A DNA stretch of 15,955 nt. It comes from Dictyocoela muelleri. Taxonomy: Eukaryota; Microsporidia. The translations under genes and the position numbers were made by a program. The stretch lies in assembly GCA_016256075.1 (NCBI GenBank), contig SDVU01000287.1:1-15955 (forward strand), given 5' to 3'. Below, one piece after another: positions 8,484 through 15,277 of the stretch. Each line of letters opens with the position of its first letter. The first letter of the stretch is position 1. Under the pieces are notes generated by a model. That model was not told the DNA's origin. It did no database searches and worked only from the letters and a program-made list of their open reading frames with translations.

Positions 8484-8783
8484 TTATTGCACATGTATAC
8501 GTTATATTTAAAATTAATAACTAATGTCGTAAATTATACTGGGTATTTTATATATTTGTTAATGAAATGCTACAAGTTTGTCGGTCAAAATTGCTTTATT
8601 TTGATGTTTATCGAAAAAACAATTGATTAAAAAATATTTTATGATATTTAGCACAAAACAAAGACTCAAAAGGTTAAAAAAATATATTTTTAAATATAAG
8701 AAATATTATCTTTTCCAATGCATATACAGTCAAATGTGATCGCCTATCACCAAGTAAAAAAATCAAAATATATATATTTATTA
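8484..8783. other. AT-rich spacer without a gene
   Basis: Nothing recognisable apart from short AT runs such as TATATATATTTATTATATT near 8768-8786. Confidence 0.5.
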
Positions 8784-9212
8784 TATTACATATTGACAAC
8801 ATCATAGCTGCCAACCAGAAGATGTTTTTTATGATAGTCTTTAGACCTTTGGTTCCTTGTTTTCCAATAATATGTCAATTCCTGAGCTACCCAGAAGCCC
8901 AACTGTATACGCGATTTTTGTTTTATCAATGACTCAGCAGGATATAGTTAATTAGTGGGTTGCATAAATTTTTATTTTTCACTACTTATTTATACGAAAT
9001 TCCTCGCCCCACACCTAAGAGAGTCCCTTCTGCTTATTTATAAAAAATTAGACCATGTCTTAATCAGCTATACCACACTGGAACAAAGGTATATTATACT
9101 ATAATTATATAGTTATGGCCGCTTAATATCATTCTCTCATTATTTATTTAGAAGTGTCTTTAAAATAATTCGAACATCGATACTTAAATTTACATTCAAG
9201 TGTGTTAACCAC
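8784..9212 (-). repeat. ~430-bp dispersed repeat, copy 1 (SINE candidate)
   Basis: The whole stretch aligns in the same direction to 12329-12763. Long nearly identical blocks (8885-8950 versus 12435-12496, and around CACCTAAGAGAGTCCC at 9012) are separated by freely diverged spacers. At the far end, read on the minus strand, lies a tRNA-like segment: GTGGTTAACACACTTGA resembles a D-loop and anticodon-stem start, CTTGAA/TTTAAG can pair as an anticodon stem, and ATGTTCGAATT resembles box B. No open frame is conserved between the copies. The best reading is a tRNA-derived SINE on the minus strand; a family of structured RNA genes is the alternative. Confidence 0.6.
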
Positions 9213-9295
9213 AGAACAATCTGTTCCGATTAAAATTTATTTAAATCATAAAATATTTAAATTACAATTAAGATTTAATAACCAAGTAAATATTA

Positions 9296-9298
9296 CCC
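9296..9298 (+). promoter_or_regulatory. Microsporidian CCC start element
   Basis: ATTACCC followed by T, then ATG at 9300. In microsporidia a CCC or GGG triplet just before the start codon marks transcribed genes. Confidence 0.6.
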
Positions 9299-9299
9299 T

Positions 9300-9560
9300 A
9301 TGAAAATCAACCAAACATTTTTAGAAAAAATAAAAAGAAGAATTACAGAAATTGAGCAAAAGAACAACCAATTTATAGCTGAAATTAAAAGTAAGTACGA
9401 AAACAATAATCAAAAAATAATAAAAAATGATAATAACATAAAAGATGAAAATAACATAAGATATGATAATATAAAAAATAATAAAATTAATAACAAAAAC
9501 AGGTCACTTATTAAACCACCAAAAGTATTCAGTCGTGAGTATTTTAAAAAAGAAAAATAA
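9300..9560 (+). CDS. 86-aa Lys/Asn-rich hypothetical protein
   Basis: I do not recognise a family. The start at 9300 is supported by CCC one base upstream and by the absence of another good ATG. Residues 1-32 (MKINQTFLEKIKRRITEIEQ...) look helical and charged, a possible short coiled coil. Residues about 36-68 are a low-complexity Asn/Lys/Asp/Ile tract. The last 16 residues (IKPPKVFSREYFKKEK) are of normal composition and may be the conserved part. There is no signal peptide or membrane segment. The gene is convergent with the peptide transporter, and both share the tandem-repeat spacer between them. The stop codon lies inside the first repeat unit of that array. Confidence 0.6.
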   Translation: MKINQTFLEKIKRRITEIEQKNNQFIAEIKSKYENNNQKIIKNDNNIKDENNIRYDNIKNNKINNKNRSLIKPPKVFSREYFKKEK

Positions 9561-9606
9561 ATATTTCTAATAAATAAATATTTCTAATAAATAAACATTT
9601 CTAATA
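9554..9606 (+). repeat. 17-bp tandem repeat beginning at the stop codon
   Basis: Three units of AAATAAATATTTCTAAT. The first starts with the final lysine and stop codons of the 86-aa gene (AAATAA), so units two and three carry copies of the stop. Confidence 0.8.
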
Positions 9607-9616
9607 AACACAATTT

Positions 9617-9812
9617 AATAAAATTATTTATATCTTTATAAAATTATTTATATCTTTATAAAATTATTTATATCTTTATAAAATTATTTATTTCTTTATA
9701 AAATTATTTATTTCTTTATAAAATTTTCTATATCTTTATAAAATTATTTTCTTTATAAATTTTTTATATCTTTCTAAAATTATTTATATCTTTAAATAAT
9801 TTTAATCTTTAC
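9617..9812. repeat. 20-bp tandem repeat array, ~9-10 units
   Basis: The unit is AAATTATTTATATCTTTATA. The first five units are nearly perfect (9621-9720), and the following ones are shortened or mutated. On the minus strand the array begins with a diverged unit that includes the last codons and stop of the transporter gene (AAAGATTAA). Confidence 0.9.
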
Positions 9813-11331
9813 TTGCAATTAACAAAAAAGAAATCCAAAACATAAATAAATTAATTCCTGCATAAACAAGATAATCAACAAACAAAACAAACCATCCTTT
9901 GAAAAAAAAACTCATCGGACTCAATAACTTATATAAAATAACCCAGAAATTACCAATAGCAACTGATGAGTATAAACAAGCAAGAACTAATGGCTTAGTT
10001 GATGATGGTGAATATCGATAAGCGTAATCAGTTGTTGATATTAAAGATATAACTTCAAAACAAGTTATGAATAGATATTGAGGGATTTGATAAAGAATGT
10101 TGATTTTATCATTATCATTAATATCATGATTATTAATATCATGATTATCATTAATATGATTATGATTATCATAATTATGATTATCATGACTATTAAAATT
10201 ATTAATATCATGATTATTAAAATTATGATTATCATAACTTTTAATATCATAATTGATATTATATTGAACTATCGATGCACAAACAAATCCTAATGATCCT
10301 AAAAAAGCACTTATCAACATCTTTGTCTTATATTTTAATTTTGATGAAAATATAGTTCGTGAAAATATTGGAATCAGAATAACACTGAAAAGTGGATTAA
10401 GCACAAGCATTGAATTTGGTTTTATCTTTCTACCAAAAGTTCTATTATCCATCATCTTTGCTTGTTCTTGCCACATACTGTTTTTCTGGCTTTGTAACAT
10501 CCACATAAATGTCAATGGGATAAAGACTTTCATGTTGCTGAAAGTTTTTTTGATATTTTTTATGAAACGATAATTGTTATTAACATCATTAATATCATTA
10601 TTATTAGCATCATTAACATCATTAATATCATTATTATTAACATCATTAATATCATCATTATTAATATCATCATTATTAATTTCATCATGAGTAAGATTAT
10701 TTCTAAAAACATAATTATAAAAATCTATCCAGAACCATCCATCATTATCACGATCAGCTTTATTCTCTCTAATTTTGTTTTTGATAAACGATGAATGGAA
10801 TATATAAATTAAACTTGTGATGCTTAGGATAATTAATGTAAATATCAAAACATTCTCTTCGTTATCAAATCGAGGAACTATAAATCCAGTTATTAGACAA
10901 CTACAATTTATAACTAAATAATATCTATTCATAAAAATTGATATATCAGAATCACTCTTAAACAAACCAGCACCTAGACTTACAACACATGGTTTAACAA
11001 TGCCTCCAGAAATATAACAAATAATAAATCCTAGTACTGGATAAAATCTGGTAATTAATAGCAATAATCCAGGAATATAGAGAATATAAGATATAAAAAG
11101 AATTTTGTTATTTCCCTTAAGAATGTCAAAAATTATACTTCCAAGAATTGGTGATATATAAGAAATTATTTCTGCTATATGAACTAAAAATTCTATAGAA
11201 TCTGAATTAAACCCAAGTTTTGGTAAATATTCAGTTTGAATTGTTTTTAATGAATAGTAAGTGCATCTTTCTATAAATTTAAAGAATAAAATTATTGAAG
11301 CAAGATAGGATGATTTTTTAAGAAAATTCAT
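9802..11331 (-). CDS. POT/PTR2-family proton-coupled oligopeptide transporter
   Basis: A 509-residue membrane protein, close to the family's usual length. It probably imports di- or tripeptides with protons across the parasite plasma membrane. Landmarks in order: residues 20-27 IERCTYYS (the ExxERFxYY helix-1 motif; the first Glu is Lys17 here and the Phe is Cys23); 61-69 PILGSIIFD (family PLLGA.ISD); 109-120 GGIVKPCVVSLG and 137-143 YYLVINC (PTR signature FYxxINxGSL); 280-318 with Q..Q....WQEQA.MMD and NPLF...LIPIF; 426-443 EVISLISTTDYAYRYSPS followed by K446 and VAIGN (457-461), the typical helix-10/11 block. About 12 helices are expected. Two Asn/Asp/His-rich tracts (about 216-253 and 364-408) are inserted in loops. 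CCC stands at 11335-11337, three bases before the ATG. The frame looks intact. Confidence 0.9.
   Translation of the reverse strand: MNFLKKSSYLASIILFFKFIERCTYYSLKTIQTEYLPKLGFNSDSIEFLVHIAEIISYISPILGSIIFDILKGNNKILFISYILYIPGLLLLITRFYPVLGFIICYISGGIVKPCVVSLGAGLFKSDSDISIFMNRYYLVINCSCLITGFIVPRFDNEENVLIFTLIILSITSLIYIFHSSFIKNKIRENKADRDNDGWFWIDFYNYVFRNNLTHDEINNDDINNDDINDVNNNDINDVNDANNNDINDVNNNYRFIKNIKKTFSNMKVFIPLTFMWMLQSQKNSMWQEQAKMMDNRTFGRKIKPNSMLVLNPLFSVILIPIFSRTIFSSKLKYKTKMLISAFLGSLGFVCASIVQYNINYDIKSYDNHNFNNHDINNFNSHDNHNYDNHNHINDNHDINNHDINDNDKINILYQIPQYLFITCFEVISLISTTDYAYRYSPSSTKPLVLACLYSSVAIGNFWVILYKLLSPMSFFFKGWFVLFVDYLVYAGINLFMFWISFLLIASKD
10103..10240. repeat. Simple ATCATNATTATT repeat coding Asn/Asp/His tract
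   Basis: Degenerate trinucleotide-phased repeat inside the transporter gene. It encodes residues about 364-408 (N, D, H, I). It also opens two shadow frames on either strand that should not be taken as genes. Confidence 0.85.
10570..10683. repeat. Simple ATTAATATCATT repeat coding Asn/Asp tract
   Basis: Second in-frame low-complexity insertion of the transporter, residues about 216-253, with DINDVNNN-like periods. It sits in the central cytoplasmic loop between the two six-helix halves. Confidence 0.85.
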
Positions 11332-11334
11332 TAT

Positions 11335-11337
11335 GGG
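11335..11337 (-). promoter_or_regulatory. Microsporidian CCC start element
   Basis: Minus strand CCACCCATA, then ATG; the triplet is three bases before the transporter start. Confidence 0.6.
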
Positions 11338-11469
11338 TGGAATTAATTAAAAAGAATAAAAAGGCAATTTAAGATGAATTGAAAGAGGTAGAAATATTAA
11401 AAACGTAATTCAGATAAATTCAAAAACCAAAAAAAAACTAATTTAAAGTTGAATTCAAAAACTATAAAT

Positions 11470-11703
11470 ATAAAATATCAAACCTCTTTTAAAATATCAA
11501 ACCTATAAAATTAAATATCAAAACTCTTTTAAAATATCAAACCTCTTTTAAAATATCAAAACCTATAAATATAAAATATCAAAACTATAAATATAAAATA
11601 TCAAACCTCTTTTAAAATATCAAAACTATAAATATAAAATATTAAACCTCTTTTAAAATATCAAAACTATAAATATAAAATATTAAACCTCTTTTAAAAT
11701 ATT
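11470..11703. repeat. ~20-bp tandem array covering the 3' end of the coiled-coil gene
   Basis: Two interleaved unit types share AAAATATCAAA: one is CCTCTTTTAAAATATCAAA and the other is CTATAAATATAAAATATCAAA. About ten units lie between the coiled-coil gene and the transporter start. The last unit (about 11684-11703) is inside the gene and codes its final residues ILKEV and the stop. Confidence 0.85.
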
Positions 11704-12135
11704 TCTAATAACATTAAGTTCATTACAATCCATAACATCGACCAAAACAGAAAAATCAAATTCATACTTAATTTCCAGAACACCAATAATCTCTTTCAAA
11801 CACAAATTTTGTTTTTCTAAATCAACTACCTTATAATACAATTCATCATAATTATTTTTTAAGACAATTTCTTTTATATTTTTGAAATCATTTATAATTT
11901 TATTAAAAGTAATTTTATTCGATTTCTTCATTTTTATAATCTGATTTTTTAAGTATTTTTCTTTTTTCTTCAATTTATTTATTTGTGATTTTAGATTTTG
12001 ATTTATTAATTGGTTTTTTGCCATTTCCGTTTTTAAAGTTAATAATGATGATTGCAACGATTTTATGGTTTTAAGAAGATCTACGTTAAGATTGTTTTGA
12101 TTTTTTATTTGTCTAAGAAGAATTTCATAGTTCAT
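11683..12135 (-). CDS. 150-aa coiled-coil protein, function unknown
   Basis: Residues 1-70 (MNYEILLRQIKNQNNLNVDL, LLKTIKSLQSSLLTLKTE, then Lys-rich LKSQINKLKKKEKYLKNQII) form a long heptad-like coiled coil. Residues about 98-122 (YDELYYKVVDLEKQNLCLKE) make a second one. The C-terminal part (about 123-150, ending RNILKEV) is more globular. There is no signal peptide, membrane segment or enzyme motif. The layout faintly recalls SSX2IP/Msd1-type or other microtubule-anchoring coiled coils, but I cannot support a family. The start is supported by CCCC one base upstream (12137-12140); a second ATG follows three codons later in another frame. It is divergent from nothing nearby and co-directional with the transporter 352 bases downstream. 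Confidence 0.7.
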   Translation of the reverse strand: MNYEILLRQIKNQNNLNVDLLKTIKSLQSSLLTLKTEMAKNQLINQNLKSQINKLKKKEKYLKNQIIKMKKSNKITFNKIINDFKNIKEIVLKNNYDELYYKVVDLEKQNLCLKEIIGVLEIKYEFDFSVLVDVMDCNELNVIRNILKEV

Positions 12136-12136
12136 A

Positions 12137-12140
12137 GGGG
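12137..12140 (-). promoter_or_regulatory. Microsporidian CCC start element
   Basis: Minus strand CCCCTATG, one base between the C run and the start codon of the coiled-coil gene. Confidence 0.6.
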
Positions 12141-12328
12141 TTTTAACAATTTAGATTGTAATAAATATTAATTATTGAAGTTTTTTTGATCTTTAATAAA
12201 AAGGTAAAAATTCATTAATATTTTTTAAGCATGAATTTCATAAAGCGATCAAGTTTAAATTTCAACACGTTTAATTCATTAATTAAACTCTTATCAGTGT
12301 TATGGATTTAATCTTTTGTTTCATCATA

Positions 12329-12763
12329 TATATTACATGCTGACAACATCCATAGCTGCCAATCTGGAGAGTTATCTCCTACTGTTGATATGAGACTTTT
12401 GGTTCTTGGTGTTCCTATAATATGTCACTTCCTAAGCTACCCAGAAGCCCAGCTGTATAGGCGATCTTCGTTTTATCAATGACTCAGCAGGATACAGGTA
12501 ATTATGGTTTTTTATGATTTTTTTCATTACTTTTTTGCCTAGATGCGTCGCCGCACTCATCCCCCACCTAAGAGAGTCCCTTCTGCTTCATTGTCTTATT
12601 AGAATAAGTATTAAACAGCTATAACACAGTGGAACAACTGTATATTACTGCTATATTCTATAGTTTTTGACCGCTTAATGCCAATCCCTATTTTTTATAA
12701 AAGTTACATCAGCAGGATTCGAACTACTTTACTTAAATGTTAAATTCAAGAGTGGTAACCATG
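12329..12763 (-). repeat. ~430-bp dispersed repeat, copy 2 (SINE candidate)
   Basis: Homologous to 8784-9212 over its whole length and in the same direction. The tRNA-like end (12715-12763, minus strand) is better preserved than in copy 1. It has TGGTTACCACTCTTG (D-loop and A-box-like), CTTGAA-TTTAACA-TTTAAG (a perfect six-pair stem with a seven-base loop, anticodon position TAA) and AGTTCGAATCC, one base away from the box B consensus GGTTCGANTCC. No acceptor stem could be made to pair, so it is not a tRNA gene. The body holds the blocks AGCTACCCAGAAGCCC and CACCTAAGAGAGTCCC. Confidence 0.6.
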
Positions 12764-12783
12764 TGTTATGTGCCCCTCCATTT

Positions 12784-13075
12784 TAGTATAAATATTTAAA
12801 ATATATCTATAACTCTAGAAAATTATGTCTATGACTCTGGAAAAAATGTGTTTAATCTGAAAAAAATGTGACTCTAACCAAGAAAATATTTTCTATAACC
12901 CTGTAAAATGTTTCTAAAACTCTTAAAATGTGTCTATAACTCTAAAACATGTGTATATAACTCTGAAAATATAGGACCATATGTTCATGAATAGGGTATA
13001 ACCCTGGGAAATTATGTCTATAACTTTAGAAAAATATGTCTATAGCTTTAGAAAACGTGTCAATAATATGGAAAA
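12784..13075. repeat. Decayed minisatellite, ~24-bp unit
   Basis: About twelve worn copies of a phrase like TCTATAACTCTGAAAAAATGTG, with GTCTATRACTCT as the best-kept core, spaced by roughly 20-28 bases. No coding frame runs through it. It directly follows repeat copy 2. Confidence 0.75.
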
Positions 13076-13103
13076 AAATTATAAAACAATTTGTTTTCTA
13101 TGT

Positions 13104-13720
13104 TTAAAACCCCAGATTAAAACATTTTCGCCAGTAAGCATAATTTCTTAAATCGCCATGGAAAACCCACATAGTTTGTCTCATCATCTTCGGTATCAAT
13201 ACTTCTAAATTGACAGTTTCTTGCAGCAATCGCTTGAATAAAATTATCATTGCTGTTGTTTTTATTAAAGTATTCATTAAATTGGTCGACTTAGTATATA
13301 TATTTTGTTGTTGTAAAATACACTGAAATCTCATAAGGTTTTTACAGCCAGAATGTATTTCCTTAGAATACAACAAACACCATGATTACCTCTTAATGAA
13401 TGTGTATCATTAGTACATTTCTCACAATATTTCAATATTTAATCCAGCCTCTTATAGATTTTTTCTTTAAAATCATTAAAAATATCAATCCCAGGAGTTA
13501 TACCATATAAAGTTCCAATGACTAATAATTATTTAATCAATGAAAATAATCTAATGATATTCAAATAAATACAATATCTATGAGAATTTCTCTTATCTGT
13601 AGATTCATCGACAGCTACTGACTAAATGGATTCTTGTTTTTGAATTATATTGTAAAGCTTTTTATTCGAATTACGAACAAATTATGCTGCTTTCTATAAC
13701 TGTTATACTTGACAAAGGAA
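13104..13720 (-). pseudogene. hAT transposase fragment (Charlie/ZBED-like), broken
   Basis: In several frames of the minus strand the order of a hAT transposase core can be read. NSNKKLYNIIQKQESI (about 13630-13680) leads to SVAVDESTDKRNSHRYCIYL (about 13565-13625), where DESTD is the family's first catalytic block. GTLYGITPGIDIFNDFKEKI (about 13465-13525) and CEKCTNDTHSLRGNHGVC (about 13380-13435, equivalent to the ...TDGA.SM.G...G block) follow. NFIQAIAARNCQFRSIDTED and NYVGFPWRFKKLCLLAKMF (13115-13235) correspond to the INFIR..GLNHRQF... VRWLSRGKVL segment. At least three shifts and several stops are present. The C-terminal dimerisation part is not found downstream, so the piece is also truncated. 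No TIRs were identified. Confidence 0.7.
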
Positions 13721-14350
13721 AATATAAATATTTATAAAAATTTCCCGTTTCTATTATTAAGTGCTGCTAAAATACATTAATTTACATTTCAGCATCACAG
13801 TACGGCTTTCTTCTTTTACCAAGTATTATAAAACTTTGTAATGACCACTATATTTGCAGATTATTGGTTTATAATTATCAACAATCTATCTCCTTTTAAT
13901 TCTTCTCAACTCTAAGAAGAATTATACAGCGATACCTTCTTCAAAGCAACAAATTTATGATTTTTGAGAGATACATAATCCAGATTTTCAATATATCACC
14001 TAATACTGTTTAAAGTATTATAACACAAAAAAACAAACCATTTTTTTACAAAGATCGTATAATATTGTATTTCCCATTCTACAATTAAGTTTTATTTTCT
14101 TCTAAAAGTTTCCGCTCCTGCTCATAAGAAGTAATTAAGAATATTTATTTTAATAAAAATTATTTCATAAAAAAATAACCCAGATTAGTAACTCATATAC
14201 GATATCTTATAATAAAATCAAAAGTTAGAATTTTTTCATCAATATTGATTATTTAAAAAAAATGTAGTCCCCATGTACTCATTCCCTATTCTATACTTTA
14301 TTTAAAACTATTTAATTAATAACCTAAAATTTCTTACATTAAATCATTGT
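13721..14350. other. AT-rich spacer, possibly worn hAT sequence
   Basis: No supported gene. The minus strand between 13721 and 14120 may continue the N-terminal part of the hAT fragment, but no zinc finger (BED) motif can be read. Confidence 0.4.
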
Positions 14351-14362
14351 TTATTTAAATTA

Positions 14363-14365
14363 CCC
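14363..14365 (+). promoter_or_regulatory. Microsporidian CCC start element
   Basis: TTAAATTACCCATAATTC, then ATG at 14373; seven bases between the triplet and the start. Confidence 0.55.
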
Positions 14366-14372
14366 ATAATTC

Positions 14373-14774
14373 ATGCAAACACAAATAAAAAACAAAATAA
14401 AAACAATCGACGCATTAATAAAACAAATGGAACACAAGAAAGGATCATTAATAGAAATTCTTAGAAACGAAATAAAAAACCTTCGCGACCTCAACAACGA
14501 ATACAAAAAGATGCTTGAAGATAAAAAAATTATCCATGAAGAGAAACATAAAAATAAAGTAAGGTATCATCTTAATGATGGATCAACTTATGTTGTTAGC
14601 AAGAAAGGATATCGGTATCTTTATGATTCAACTACTAAAGTTATTATTTATGAATTTAGTAATGGTCAGATTGAAAAGAGTTATCCTATGGGAATCAAAG
14701 AAATTAGATATCCTGATGGAAGTATTTGTATTAAGTGTGGCGAAAAAGATTATGATTTTATAAATAAAGAGTGA
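14373..14774 (+). CDS. Small coiled-coil plus G-box protein, CPAP/Sas-4/TCP10-like
   Basis: An intact 133-residue protein. Residues 1-60 are a charged coiled coil (KTIDALIKQMEHKKGSLIEI and onward). Residues about 64-123 are built from repeated beta-hairpin phrases: HLNDGSTYVV, YRYLYDSTTKVIIYEFSNGQ, IEKSYPMGIKEIRYPDGS, ICIKCGEKDYDF. SNGQIEKSYPMGIKEIRYPDG closely resembles the G-box (TCP10_C) of CPAP/Sas-4 and TCP10, whose repeats read NGQ.E.HYPDG.KEI.FPDGT. In animals this single long beta-sheet binds STIL/Ana2 in centriole assembly, while Sas-4 orthologues are normally over 900 residues. Microsporidia lack centrioles but have a spindle plaque, so a structural role there is the likely inference. 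The start is chosen for the first ATG after CCC. Codon use is less AT-extreme than in the flanks, consistent with a conserved host gene. Confidence 0.75.
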   Translation: MQTQIKNKIKTIDALIKQMEHKKGSLIEILRNEIKNLRDLNNEYKKMLEDKKIIHEEKHKNKVRYHLNDGSTYVVSKKGYRYLYDSTTKVIIYEFSNGQIEKSYPMGIKEIRYPDGSICIKCGEKDYDFINKE

Positions 14775-14822
14775 TATTAAAAAAATAAATAAAAAAGATC
14801 TTTGATTGTCATAAAAATTTTA

Positions 14823-15094
14823 TTGTTATTAAGATTTGATTGTTATTAAGATTTTATTTTTATCAAGATTTTATTGTTATTAAGATTTGATTGTTATTAA
14901 GATTTTATTGTTATTAAGATTTTATTTTTATCAAGATTTTATTGTTATTAAGATTTGATTGTTATTAAGATTTTATTTTTATCAAGATTTTATTGTTATT
15001 AAGATTTTATTGTTATTAAGATTTTATTGTTATTAAGATTTTATTTTTATCAAGATTTTATTGTTATTAAGATTTTATTGTTATTAAGATTTTT
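14823..15094 (+). repeat. 17-bp tandem array, 16 exact-length units
   Basis: The unit is TTGTTATTAAGATTTTA, with variants ending TTTGA and a second type TTTTTATCAAGATTTTA. All sixteen units keep 17 bases, and the variants recur in an ordered pattern (A'-A-B, A'-A-A-B, A'-A-B, A-A-A-B, A-A), which suggests duplication of multi-unit blocks. The array starts 49 bases after the stop codon of the G-box gene. Confidence 0.95.
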
Positions 15095-15277
15095 TGATTA
15101 TACATAGCTAATTTGATTTAACTTATTTTTTTTAGAATTATAAATTAATAATAAAATTTTTCTGATTTATTACACTCATTTAAAAAGAAATGATAAAATT
15201 TTATTATTTTCTAAGAAACATTAATTATAAATTATAAATTTAATTATAAATTACATGATCACAACATCGGTCCTGGC
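15095..15277. other. AT-rich spacer with short ATTATAAATT repeats
   Basis: No gene. ATTATAAATT occurs several times at 15221-15254. Confidence 0.4.

Noticed and set aside
8784-9212. Possible conserved protein in the dispersed repeat (minus strand, ...SLIK, IQLGFWVAQE...)
   Set aside because: In the best block most differences between the copies change the amino acid and one makes a stop, so there is no sign of protein-level selection.
10065-10293. Open frames on both strands rich in Ile, Met and Asn
   Set aside because: They are shadows of the simple repeat that codes the Asn/Asp/His tract of the transporter.
8784-12763. The two repeats as long terminal repeats of one element
   Set aside because: The sequence between them holds host genes with host start signals and no element genes, and the repeats lack convincing TG...CA ends.
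12705-12775. Functional tRNA gene on the minus strand
   Set aside because: The anticodon stem and a box B-like part can be formed, but no acceptor stem and no good T stem pair.
13104-13376. 90-codon minus-strand frame as a gene
   Set aside because: It is an out-of-frame product of a broken hAT transposase, whose conserved residues run through other frames of the same stretch.
14575-14763. 62-codon frame overlapping the G-box gene
   Set aside because: It is a shifted frame inside a gene with clear domain similarity and has no own start element.
14823-15094. CRISPR-like array
   Set aside because: Units are directly adjacent without spacers, and the organism appears eukaryotic.
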